From: JAUVKT01 sp964634565
GTDB taxonomy: Bacteria > Bacteroidota > Bacteroidia > Bacteroidales > VadinHA17
Assembly: GCA_964634565.1 (NCBI GenBank)
Contig: CAZWLP010000001.1
Span: forward strand, 1-64,000
Reading direction: 5' to 3'
DNA length: 64,000 bases
Both the position numbers and the translations under genes were made by a program. The notes beneath the pieces are model-generated. The model made no database searches. It worked only from the letters and a program-made list of their open reading frames with translations, and had not been told where the DNA came from. Below, in pieces: positions 27,303-35,666 of this stretch; positions within the stretch are counted from its first letter, which is position 1; every line of letters starts with the position of its first letter.

Positions 27303-28804
27303 CTGCAATGAAGATACCGGGCAACCAGCTTTGCAATTTCCTCATTCTTACCATATAATTTCTCACTTAAATCCCTGTCGTCATAGCCTTTTAACCTTTT
27401 TACTATACTCTCGATAGTGCCTTCAGGAAATATACCATCCTTTTCATAAAAAGCACGATCTGCTTCCAGGCATTCGGCCGATTCAAAACATGATGCTGGC
27501 AAAGAGTCAAGACTATTAAGCTTATCGCTGTTCTCTTCCTTGAAGATATTGACCTCCACATATAGCTCCTCTGCCTCCTTTAAGGATTCCTCTCTTCCCA
27601 GACCATATTCTGTAGCCACAACCAGTCCGGCCATAAGAAGGTAAAGATCGGCAGACCCGTCGGGCGCACGAAATTCAACTGTCTGCTTACTGTCAAATGA
27701 TTCAGCCTCTGATTTTTCTTCCGGATTAGCATCAAATATCATATCAGACTTACCTCTCCACCCAAGTGGAACACGAACCAGCACAGACCTGTTTCTGTCG
27801 CCCCAGCAAATATTGGTTGGTGCCTCCTGGTGAGGAACAAGTCGAAGATATGAAGTAGGAATAGTATTTCCGAAAGCTGTAAGAGACTTTGAATGACTTA
27901 ATATTCCGGCTATCATCTTCTTTGCCATAATACTCAGATCTGATCCTTCCACCATCATATTCTTACCATCTTTCTCAAGCAGCATATGAATATGCAATCC
28001 GCTTCCAGCCTTCCCGACAGTAATCTTTGGAGCAAAGCTGACTTCAACTCCATATTCAAAACCAAGCATTCTGACAATCCACTTGGATATAATTAATTGC
28101 TCTACTGCTTCTTCTACCTCGGAGGGAAGAAATTCAATCTCATGCTGCTCATAGTCCTCACCATCCTTTGTAAAACTACCTACTTCAGAGTGTCCGTACT
28201 TAATCCTACAACCGGCATTTGCGCATAATCTAAGCGCTTCAACTCTTAAATCTTCAAATTTTGCAAAGGGTTTTGTCTGGTGATATCCTTTCTGGTCAAC
28301 CAGAGGATAGAGATCATCCTTAAATGAACGCACATAATATTCAAGTTCCCCGAGCGCCTTCATCTTCATTCCTGTATTTTTTCTGAACCTCGAATATGCC
28401 TTTCGTAATATATTCTCAGGGGCACTCTCAAGCGGATTACCCTTATAGTCGTAAAATGAACAAAGAATCTCAAGAGTTGATTTTTCTGCAAAGGGATTCA
28501 GAAATGCTGTTCTGAACCTCGGAATTACGTAAAGATCGCTGGATCCTGCCCCAACAAATGAGAACAGGCTTGAGCCGTCGACCCTCTCACCACTGGTAAG
28601 AATCTGTTCCAGATGATCGCGGCTGGATAGCACAAAATTCAAAGATTTGAGTTTTCCGTCTTCAGCTACATACCTGAAGTTTAGCATTTCCACACCTTTA
28701 GCCTCAATAAATTTTATTAAATCATCTTTAGTAAACTGACTTGCCGGCTTCTTCAGAAACTGAACAAGTTCATTTGGATTCATAAGTATCTGATTGGTAT
28801 TCAT
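27299..28804 (-). CDS. Glutamine synthetase family protein (GSI-like)
   Basis: Predicted ATP-dependent glutamate-ammonia ligase, or a close relative acting on another gamma-carboxylate. The 501 residues contain a beta-grasp N domain (about 40-120, with the DGSS motif) and the catalytic domain. Its landmarks are the metal-binding Glu in LGELEYYV, SFAPKITVGKAGSGLHIHML (the KPxxGxNGSGxHxH region), TSYLRLVPHQEAPTNICWG (the ammonium/glutamate loop), DRNRSVLVRVP and EFRAPDGSADLYLLMAGLV. The adenylylation tyrosine motif of enterobacterial GSI is absent. Bacteroidota also carry the longer GSIII type, so this is a second GS or GS-like enzyme. It is monocistronic, with a perfect -7 element upstream. 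True substrate is not settled by sequence. Confidence 0.88.
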   Translation of the reverse strand: MNTNQILMNPNELVQFLKKPASQFTKDDLIKFIEAKGVEMLNFRYVAEDGKLKSLNFVLSSRDHLEQILTSGERVDGSSLFSFVGAGSSDLYVIPRFRTAFLNPFAEKSTLEILCSFYDYKGNPLESAPENILRKAYSRFRKNTGMKMKALGELEYYVRSFKDDLYPLVDQKGYHQTKPFAKFEDLRVEALRLCANAGCRIKYGHSEVGSFTKDGEDYEQHEIEFLPSEVEEAVEQLIISKWIVRMLGFEYGVEVSFAPKITVGKAGSGLHIHMLLEKDGKNMMVEGSDLSIMAKKMIAGILSHSKSLTAFGNTIPTSYLRLVPHQEAPTNICWGDRNRSVLVRVPLGWRGKSDMIFDANPEEKSEAESFDSKQTVEFRAPDGSADLYLLMAGLVVATEYGLGREESLKEAEELYVEVNIFKEENSDKLNSLDSLPASCFESAECLEADRAFYEKDGIFPEGTIESIVKRLKGYDDRDLSEKLYGKNEEIAKLVARYLHCS

Positions 28805-28858
28805 TTCGTAAAATATAATTCTTTGATTGTAACAAGTCTAATCTATAAGAAAGGAATG

Positions 28859-28866
28859 CAAATATA
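28859..28866 (-). promoter_or_regulatory. Bacteroidota -7 element for the glutamine synthetase
   Basis: In gene orientation this reads TATATTTG, a perfect TAnnTTTG match 55 bp upstream of the ATG at 28804. It predicts a leader of roughly 45-50 nt. The gap is shared with the divergent lipoprotein gene. Confidence 0.65.
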
Positions 28867-28959
28867 GAAAATTAGATTATCACAACAAATGAGCCAGATC
28901 ATATGCACAATTTGTTAAGCTTAATAAGTGTTTTATAAATAATGAATCGAATATTTTTA

Positions 28960-28967
28960 TACTTTTG
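28960..28967 (+). promoter_or_regulatory. Bacteroidota -7 element for the zincin-like lipoprotein
   Basis: TACTTTTG is a perfect TAnnTTTG match, 28 bp before the ATG at 28995. It overlaps the upstream TTG (28965) of the longest frame, which rules that codon out as the start. Confidence 0.65.
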
Positions 28968-28994
28968 AATCCGGAACTTCCATACAATATATTC

Positions 28995-30305
28995 ATGAAA
29001 GAAATTACAATTACAATATTATTCTTACTGGCCCTGCTGTTAAGTAGTTGTAAGGAAGAGAAGCATGCCAGTTATATGACCAATCAGAAGGCAGCCGAAT
29101 ATTTCAATAAAATTGATTCTATCTGTAAAAATGAGAAGGCTTCCCTGTGGGGTGAAGACATCTACGGTCCGTTAATGATGGTGGATCCTGATACAAGACA
29201 GATTTATGCAAACTTCCAGGACGATGAAGGACTGCTAAAACCACGGGACGGCATATTTGTAGGTATCTACCCAAAGGAAAAAGTAATAAGGGACTTTGCA
29301 GTAGTATTCGGTGGTACTCTTACAGGTATGGCTCAACTGAGGTCAACAGAGAACGAGTATGAAATCATATCCAGGTCTGTTCATGCCCTCTTCCACTGTT
29401 TACAGATAAGAAAAGGAATTGACACACCCGAATTCCATGCAAGTCACCTTAATGAAAAAACAGCCAGGCTCTGGGTTAAAATGGAGTGGAGAGCCCTACA
29501 AAGAGCAGTTCGTACTTCCGGAGATACAAGGACTCAGGCTATAAGGGATGCACTTGTTTTCAGATCGGCCAGAAGGGAGATGTACCCAAGGTTTGTTACA
29601 GAAGAAAATAATTTTGAAAATTACGAGGGCACTACCACCTTTACCTATATTTATCTGTGTAGCTCTAATTATAAAGAATATTTAAACCGACTGCTCAATT
29701 ACTACGACAGGATCTATGATACCAGGAGTTATCCTAATTCATGGGGATTTATCAATGGGGCACTTTACTCTCATCTTTTGTTTGAAAGTGGATTTGACTT
29801 CAAAACAATAAATAGCCGGGAAGTTGACCTGGGAGAAATAATCAGGGAAAAATACAAGATCGGACTTCCTGAGATATCAAGAGATATTGCAGGATCTCTG
29901 GCCTTTAATTATGATATAGATCTTATTAATGAGGAAGAGCATTCCAGGGAATTAAGGTTAAGAGAAGATCTCAGAAAGACTGTGTCTAAGTATATAGACA
30001 GGCCTGTAGTATATCTGGAGCTTGAAAGTCCTAATTTCAGCTTTGAGCCGGGCGATATGACTCCGGTAGACACACTTGGAACGATTTATAATACTCTGAG
30101 GGTATCAGATAACTGGGGAAAAATTGTTGTGGATGAGGGTGGTTGCCTTGTCTCTCCCGGTCTTGAATTTATAAGGGTTCCGGCAAAAAATATAAATACC
30201 GACAAGAATCATATATCGGGTGACGGATGGCAGATAATATTAAACGATAGCTGGGAGTTAGCTAAATATGACGAAAATTATATTATCAAAAAGCTTCTCC
30301 CCTGA
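28995..30305 (+). CDS. Lipoprotein with degenerate zincin-like HxxxH motif
   Basis: A 436-residue predicted lipoprotein with lipobox LLSSC (Cys19). I do not recognise a named family. The mature protein is mostly helical and charged. SVHALFHCLQ (about residues 128-137) looks like the helix of a gluzincin metallopeptidase in which the catalytic Glu of HExxH is replaced by Ala. About 80 residues on, NFENYEGTTTFTYIYL resembles the helix that gives the third zinc ligand (EGxxxY). If the scaffold is right, this would be an inactive or altered peptidase. This is inference from motif shape only. It has its own promoter and converges on valS with a 14-bp gap. Confidence 0.7.
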   Translation: MKEITITILFLLALLLSSCKEEKHASYMTNQKAAEYFNKIDSICKNEKASLWGEDIYGPLMMVDPDTRQIYANFQDDEGLLKPRDGIFVGIYPKEKVIRDFAVVFGGTLTGMAQLRSTENEYEIISRSVHALFHCLQIRKGIDTPEFHASHLNEKTARLWVKMEWRALQRAVRTSGDTRTQAIRDALVFRSARREMYPRFVTEENNFENYEGTTTFTYIYLCSSNYKEYLNRLLNYYDRIYDTRSYPNSWGFINGALYSHLLFESGFDFKTINSREVDLGEIIREKYKIGLPEISRDIAGSLAFNYDIDLINEEEHSRELRLREDLRKTVSKYIDRPVVYLELESPNFSFEPGDMTPVDTLGTIYNTLRVSDNWGKIVVDEGGCLVSPGLEFIRVPAKNINTDKNHISGDGWQIILNDSWELAKYDENYIIKKLLP

Positions 30306-30319
30306 GAATACCAGGCTGC

Positions 30320-32944
30320 CTATTTTTTAAGCTCTTCAAGTCTTTTTTCCAATACCTTAATCTTGGTCTCTGCGTCGGACTGTTTCTTTCGTTCCATAGC
30401 GACAACCTTTTCGGGGGCATTATCCACAAAACTCTTATTGTCCAGCTTCTTCATAATAGTATTTAAAAATCCCTTCTGATAATTCAGTTCAGTTTTTATT
30501 TTCTCAATCTCAGTCTCAATATCAAGCTTCTCTCCTACGGGAACAAAGTACTCGGTAGTGCCTACAATAAATGAAACAGCTCCTTCTGGTTTCTCTTCCA
30601 CATAATTAAAACTGGTAATATGTCCCAGCCTCTTTATCACACTCGAAAACTGAGGCAGCTCCTCCTTTCCTGAATAAAGAAGTTCAAGATCTTCCCTGTT
30701 TGGAATATTTTTATCCTTTCTTACTGTTCTGACAGATCCGATAATCTGTCTGGCAATATCGAAATCCTTCAGGGTGGCAACAGAAATACTTTCAACCTGT
30801 GGCTGCCTTACAAGCATAATTGATTCACTACCCTTCCTTTCCTGCAAAAGCTGCCATATTTCTTCAGTAATAAATGGCATAAAGGGATGTATCAGTCTTA
30901 CCAGCCTGTCGAAGAAATTAATAGTTGCATCAAGGGTCCTCTTATCAATAGGTCTCTGATAATCAGGCTTTACGGCTTCCAGGTACCAGCTTGAAAAATC
31001 ATCCCAGAATAAACGATAAACAATCATCAGAGCATCGCTTATCCTGTAATTGTCGAAAGCCTTATTATAATCAGATATAGCCTCTGACAGCCTGTTTTCG
31101 AACCACTTTATAGCATCAATACTCCATTTAGGTTGAGCTATTGTTTTATCACATTCCCAGGTTTTAACCAGCCTGAAAGCATTCCAGATTTTATTTGCAT
31201 AATTCCTGCCCTGTTCCGGTAAACCATCATCATACAGAAGATCGTTTCCTGCGGGCGAACAAAGCAGCATACCTACCCTTACTCCATCAGCACCATATTT
31301 ATTTATAAGAGTAAGCGGATCCGGTGAATTACCAAGCGATTTAGACATTTTCTTTCTCTGCTTATCACGTACCAGTCCATGCAGGTAAACATCAGAGAAG
31401 GGCTTTTCACCCCGGTACTCATATCCTGAAATAATCATTCTGGCCACCCAGAAGAATAATATTTCAGGAGCTGTGATAAGAGCATCTGTCGGATAATAGT
31501 ACTTCATATCCTCACTGTCGGGTTCGAGTATCCCATTAAAACAGGTAATTGGCCATAACCATGAAGAAAACCAGGTGTCGAGTACATCTTCATCCTGCCT
31601 CAGATCGGCAATACTTATATTACTGTCGCCACTTGCTTCCCTTGCTTTCTCTAATGCTTCACCGATTGTCTCGGCAACCACAAAATCATTCCCATTGTAA
31701 AAATAAGCCGGGATCCGGTGCCCCCACCATAGCTGGCGACTAACACACCAGTCTCTGACATTCTCCATCCAGTGCTTATAAACATTTCTGAATTTTGAAG
31801 GATGTATCCTTACCTCATTATTCATAACCGCATCCAGCGCGGGCTTAGCCAGGTCTTCCATCTTCAGGAACCACTGCATAGATAACTTTGGCTCAATTAC
31901 AGCATCAGTTCTTTCCGACCTGCCAACCTTGTTTCTGTAATTTTCTGCCTTTACCAGGGCTCCTAAGCTATTCAGCTCTTTTTCAGCCAGATCACGGGCT
32001 TCAAATCTGTCCTTCCCTATAAATAAACCTGCTTCTTCTGATAAAGTACCATCATCATTAAATATATCAATGCTGGCCAGATTATGACGAACCCCAATCT
32101 CATAATCATTAATATCGTGGGCTGGTGTTATCTTAAGACAACCTGTTCCGAATTCCATATCCACATATTCATCAAAAATTACAGGTACTTCCCTTTCTGC
32201 CATGGGAACAATAACCTTCTTCCCCCGGAGATGCTTAAAGCGTTGATCCAGCGGATTAACACATACTGCTGTATCGCCAAGGATGGTCTCCGGTCGTGTT
32301 GTTGCTATAGTAACAAAATTTTCTTCTCCTGCTATCCTGTAATTTACATAATAGAGCTTTGAATCCTCCTCCCGGTATACTACCTCCTCATCAGAAACAG
32401 CCGTCCTGGCCTGAGGGTCCCAATTCACCATTCTTACGCCTCTGTAAATCTTACCCTTGTTAAACAGATCAACAAAGACTCTTATCACAGACTTGTACCT
32501 TATGTCATCCATTGTAAAAAGGGTCCTGTCCCAATCGCATGATGCGCCGAGGCTTTTAAGCTGTTCAAGTATTATGCCTCCATGTTTTTCAGTCCAGTCC
32601 CATGCATGTTTAAGAAACTCTTCGCGCGACAGATCATTCTTTTCAATCCCTTCGCTCTTAAGCTTAGCAACCACTTTGGCCTCAGTAGCTATAGAAGCAT
32701 GATCTGTACCTGGCACCCAGCAAACATTCTTGCCATTCATCCTTTCTCTCCTGACCAGTACATCCTGGATAGTATTGTTAAGCATATGTCCCATATGCAA
32801 TACACCGGTAACATTTGGTGGAGGAATAGTTATAACATATGGCTCCCTCTTATCAGGCTCGCTCTTAAAAATACCTCTATCCATCCACTCTTTGTACCAC
32901 CTTCCTTCGGCGGCTGCAGGTTCATATTTCGAAGGAATATTCAT
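30320..32944 (-). CDS. valS: Valyl-tRNA synthetase
   Basis: Class Ia aminoacyl-tRNA synthetase charging tRNA(Val) and editing mischarged threonine. The 874 residues show the HIGH-type motif PPPNVTGVLHMGHMLNNT (about 40-57), the CP1 editing domain (about 190-330, with TTRPETILGDTAVCV), the KMSKS motif RKKMSKSLGNSPDPL (about 515-530), an anticodon-binding domain and a C-terminal coiled coil (about 805-874, LEKRLEELKK). Length is normal. An in-frame TTG nine bases upstream (32953) is possible, but the ATG at 32944 gives the family-typical MNIPSKYEP start. Confidence 0.97.
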   Translation of the reverse strand: MNIPSKYEPAAAEGRWYKEWMDRGIFKSEPDKREPYVITIPPPNVTGVLHMGHMLNNTIQDVLVRRERMNGKNVCWVPGTDHASIATEAKVVAKLKSEGIEKNDLSREEFLKHAWDWTEKHGGIILEQLKSLGASCDWDRTLFTMDDIRYKSVIRVFVDLFNKGKIYRGVRMVNWDPQARTAVSDEEVVYREEDSKLYYVNYRIAGEENFVTIATTRPETILGDTAVCVNPLDQRFKHLRGKKVIVPMAEREVPVIFDEYVDMEFGTGCLKITPAHDINDYEIGVRHNLASIDIFNDDGTLSEEAGLFIGKDRFEARDLAEKELNSLGALVKAENYRNKVGRSERTDAVIEPKLSMQWFLKMEDLAKPALDAVMNNEVRIHPSKFRNVYKHWMENVRDWCVSRQLWWGHRIPAYFYNGNDFVVAETIGEALEKAREASGDSNISIADLRQDEDVLDTWFSSWLWPITCFNGILEPDSEDMKYYYPTDALITAPEILFFWVARMIISGYEYRGEKPFSDVYLHGLVRDKQRKKMSKSLGNSPDPLTLINKYGADGVRVGMLLCSPAGNDLLYDDGLPEQGRNYANKIWNAFRLVKTWECDKTIAQPKWSIDAIKWFENRLSEAISDYNKAFDNYRISDALMIVYRLFWDDFSSWYLEAVKPDYQRPIDKRTLDATINFFDRLVRLIHPFMPFITEEIWQLLQERKGSESIMLVRQPQVESISVATLKDFDIARQIIGSVRTVRKDKNIPNREDLELLYSGKEELPQFSSVIKRLGHITSFNYVEEKPEGAVSFIVGTTEYFVPVGEKLDIETEIEKIKTELNYQKGFLNTIMKKLDNKSFVDNAPEKVVAMERKKQSDAETKIKVLEKRLEELKK

Positions 32945-32969
32945 TTTGCTCAATTATTTTATAGAACTG

Positions 32970-32977
32970 CAAAAATA
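32970..32977 (-). promoter_or_regulatory. Bacteroidota -7 element for valS
   Basis: In gene orientation TATTTTTG, a perfect TAnnTTTG match 26 bp upstream of the valS ATG. It predicts a leader of about 20 nt. No T-box-like leader fits in that length. Confidence 0.65.
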
Positions 32978-33005
32978 TGAATAAATATGGAAGATTTAAT
33001 CGATA

Positions 33006-33029
33006 GAAGATTGGAAGATTGGAAGATTG
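33006..33029. repeat. Three tandem 8-mers GAAGATTG
   Basis: Three identical GAAGATTG units in the divergent gap between valS and the aminotransferase, upstream of both predicted -7 elements. The rest of 33030-33117 contains no recognisable feature apart from the 8-bp palindrome GTTGCAAC. Confidence 0.7.
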
Positions 33030-33117
33030 GAGAACTTAGTTGCAACTTTAGCTTGCTTTAGTCACTTTTGTTCACTCTTTTCTGCTATTAATCATAAATT
33101 TTCTTAAGCATAAATTA

Positions 33118-33125
33118 TACTTTTG
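33118..33125 (+). promoter_or_regulatory. Bacteroidota -7 element for the aminotransferase
   Basis: TACTTTTG, perfect TAnnTTTG match, 31 bp before the ATG at 33156. Predicted transcription start near 33132. Confidence 0.65.
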
Positions 33126-33155
33126 CATATATAAACAAATTCAAGCAAAGAGATC

Positions 33156-34355
33156 ATGCCACAAATATCAGACAAGGGCAAAGCGATGCCTGCATCACCA
33201 ATAAGAAAACTTGTTCCCTATTCAGAAGCAGCAAAAAAGAAAGGGCGCAAGGTATATCATCTTAATATCGGACAACCCGACATTCCTACGCCTGAAGTAG
33301 CACTTAATGCAGTAAGAAACCTTAAGGAAAAAGTTATTGCCTATTCCCACTCGGCAGGTAACGAATCATACCGGAAAAAACTGGCCGGATATTATAAATC
33401 TGTTGGTATAAATATCGAATATACCGATTTGCTTATTACTACAGGAGGTTCAGAAGCAGTTTTGTTTGCATTTATGACATGCCTGAACCCCGGGGAAGAA
33501 GTAATCGCACCGGAGCCATTTTACGCTAACTATAATGGATTCGCCACAACTGCAGGAGTTAATATTGTGCCGGTAACATCTTATATTAAGAACGACTTTG
33601 CTCTTCCCCCCATCGAAGAAATTGAGAATAAGATAACAGATAAAACAAGGGCTATACTGATATGTAACCCAAATAATCCTACAGGTTATCTCTATTCAAA
33701 AGAAGAACTACTACAACTTAGAGATATTGTCAAAAAACACGATCTCTATCTTTTATCCGACGAAGTTTACAGGGAATTTTGTTATGATGGAGAAGAACAT
33801 TTCTCAGCAATGTTTCTGGAAGGAATAGAAGACAATGTAATAATGATGGACTCAGTATCGAAGCGCTACAGTGAATGTGGAGTAAGAATCGGAGCACTGG
33901 TAACGCGAAACAAGGAAGTAATAAATACAGCTCTGAAATTTGCACAGGCAAGGCTTAGTCCTCCAGGTCTTGGTCAGATAGTTGGTGAGGCTTCAATAGA
34001 TACTCCACCAGAATATTTTAAGGAAGTTTACAATGAATATATAGGAAGAAGAGACTTTTTGGTTGAAGAACTGAATAAAATGCCAGGAGTCTACTGTCCG
34101 AAACCAAAAGGAGCATTTTACACTGTTGTTAAACTTCCTGTCGACGACTCAGACAAGTTTGCCCAATGGATTCTTGAAGATTTTGAATATAATAACCAGA
34201 CTGTTATGATGGCCCCGGCAAGCGGGTTCTACTCAACCAAAGGTAATGGGAAAAACGAAGTAAGAATCGCATATGTGCTTAATAAGACTGATCTTGCCAG
34301 TGCAATGGAAACCCTTGCGGCTGCACTGAAGGCATATCCCGGAAAAGTCGAATAG
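33156..34355 (+). CDS. PLP-dependent class I/II aminotransferase
   Basis: Pyridoxal-phosphate aminotransferase of fold type I, aspartate-aminotransferase-like. The 399 residues show the N-terminal LNIGQPDIPTP, the cofactor-stacking region TTGGSEAVLFAF, the NPNNPTG motif (about 170-176, ICNPNNPTGYLYS), the SDEVYREF aspartate region, the PLP lysine in SVSKRYSECGVRIG (about 231) and the C-terminal substrate-binding Arg near NEVRIAYV. Likely a 2-oxoglutarate-linked aspartate or branched/aromatic transaminase; substrate is not resolvable by eye. It is a single-gene unit that converges on the NamZ gene with a 23-bp gap. Confidence 0.93.
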   Translation: MPQISDKGKAMPASPIRKLVPYSEAAKKKGRKVYHLNIGQPDIPTPEVALNAVRNLKEKVIAYSHSAGNESYRKKLAGYYKSVGINIEYTDLLITTGGSEAVLFAFMTCLNPGEEVIAPEPFYANYNGFATTAGVNIVPVTSYIKNDFALPPIEEIENKITDKTRAILICNPNNPTGYLYSKEELLQLRDIVKKHDLYLLSDEVYREFCYDGEEHFSAMFLEGIEDNVIMMDSVSKRYSECGVRIGALVTRNKEVINTALKFAQARLSPPGLGQIVGEASIDTPPEYFKEVYNEYIGRRDFLVEELNKMPGVYCPKPKGAFYTVVKLPVDDSDKFAQWILEDFEYNNQTVMMAPASGFYSTKGNGKNEVRIAYVLNKTDLASAMETLAAALKAYPGKVE

Positions 34356-34378
34356 GAAGTAAAGCAGATCGAAAAGAC

Positions 34379-35554
34379 TTAGTTGTACAACAGATACTTT
34401 GATCTTATATGTTTAAAGCTCCCGAGATCGTACTGCCAGCTTTCTCTTATTTCTTCAGCACTTAAGCCATCTATGATTTGCTGTTTTAGCTTATCATTGC
34501 CGGCCAGGGTATTAAAGTAGGAATTAAAGAAGTTATCCTTATCGGAGAACTTATTATATGAATCTATAAGCCAATCGAGGTTCAGTTCTTTACCGGGCAC
34601 AATACCCTCTTCTATAGCATCTGAAAGATCAAGGCCGTAGCATATCTCTCCCTCCAGTTTTGGGTGAGCTGCGCCCTTGGCCGGAGCCGGAGTAAATGTA
34701 AAATCAGATACAGGATAGTCTGGATGACCAAAAACCTGGAAAGGTGAATCTGTGCCCCGGCCGCAGGAAAATACGGTACCCTCAAAAAAACATATTGAAG
34801 GATACAGGTAAACAGAATTCTGATTCGGGAGATTTGGTGAAGGCTCAATCGGTAAAATATACTCTGTGTCGTGAGTATAATTAAGGCAATGAACAACTGT
34901 AATATCACATTTAGCTCCTCCTTCCAGCCATCCTTCAGAATTTATCATTGTGGCATACTCACCAACGGTCATACCATGAACAACAGGTATTTGCTGCATG
35001 CCTACAAAGGAAGTAAACTCAGGGTCCAGAACAGGACCGTCGACATAGTGCCCGTTGGGGTTGGGCCTATCCAGAATAATAAGCTTAATGCCCTGCTCAG
35101 CTGCTCTTTCCATAACATACTGAAGAGTCGAAATATAGGTATAGAAACGTGCTCCCACATCCTGTATATCGAAAATAATAATATCCAGTCCTGCCATATC
35201 TTCAGGCAGAGGCTTTCTCCTGCTTCCATATAAAGATACAATTGGTAATCCTGTCAGCCTGTCAATGTCGTTTTCGATATGCTCACCTGCATCAATATCT
35301 CCCCTGAAGCCATGTTCTGGGCTAAAGATGCGAAGCAGGTTAACATGCAGCGACAGCAGGGTATCGACCAGGTGGCTTTGTCCAAGCACACTGGTATGAT
35401 TGGCCACGATGCCAACTCTGGAATTTTGGATCATGGGCAGATATATATCTGTCCTTTCTGCACCACATATTATTTTATTGTCTCCCCTTCCCTCGGCACA
35501 CGAATTAATAAGCGGGAGGAAAATAATAAGGGATAAGATAATTTTCCGGATCAT
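34379..35554 (-). CDS. NamZ-type (DUF1343) exo-beta-N-acetylmuramidase lipoprotein
   Basis: A 391-residue lipoprotein of the DUF1343 family. NamZ, the characterised member from Bacillus, removes terminal MurNAc from peptidoglycan fragments, so a role in wall recycling is likely. The signal sequence ends with lipobox LINSC (Cys about 18). Family motifs are GIVANHTSVLG, SPEHGFRGDIDAGEHI, DIIIFDIQDVGARFYTYIST and ILDRPNPNGHYVDGP. The longest frame begins at a TTG (35569), but that codon is inside the -7 element, so the ATG at 35554 is used. The predicted 5' leader is then only a few bases. Confidence 0.88.
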   Translation of the reverse strand: MIRKIILSLIIFLPLINSCAEGRGDNKIICGAERTDIYLPMIQNSRVGIVANHTSVLGQSHLVDTLLSLHVNLLRIFSPEHGFRGDIDAGEHIENDIDRLTGLPIVSLYGSRRKPLPEDMAGLDIIIFDIQDVGARFYTYISTLQYVMERAAEQGIKLIILDRPNPNGHYVDGPVLDPEFTSFVGMQQIPVVHGMTVGEYATMINSEGWLEGGAKCDITVVHCLNYTHDTEYILPIEPSPNLPNQNSVYLYPSICFFEGTVFSCGRGTDSPFQVFGHPDYPVSDFTFTPAPAKGAAHPKLEGEICYGLDLSDAIEEGIVPGKELNLDWLIDSYNKFSDKDNFFNSYFNTLAGNDKLKQQIIDGLSAEEIRESWQYDLGSFKHIRSKYLLYN

Positions 35555-35566
35555 TGCTTTTTTTAA

Positions 35567-35574
35567 CAAATGTA
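35567..35574 (-). promoter_or_regulatory. Bacteroidota -7 element for the NamZ gene
   Basis: In gene orientation TACATTTG, a perfect TAnnTTTG match 13 bp before the ATG. The predicted start of transcription is about 6 nt from the start codon. Confidence 0.6.
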
Positions 35575-35640
35575 AAATAATTGTAGTGTGTAATCAAAAT
35601 ATCTGGCATAGCGGTAATCCTATAACTAATAATAATTTGC

Positions 35641-35648
35641 TACTTTTA
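35641..35648 (+). promoter_or_regulatory. Probable -7 element for the LolE-like permease
   Basis: TACTTTTA matches TAnnTTTG at 7 of 8 positions, 19 bp before the proposed TTG start at 35667. It is the same variant as the one before mraZ. Confidence 0.45.
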
Positions 35649-35666
35649 CCCTTCAAATTACAGAAA

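Noticed and set aside
32945..33155. T-box or other riboswitch before valS
   Set aside because: The predicted valS leader is only about 20 nt, too short for such an element.
35400..35666. 89-residue N-terminal extension of the LolE-like permease
   Set aside because: The stretch is antisense to the NamZ gene and its promoter, lacks permease similarity, and a good TTG start with a -7 element lies at 35667.
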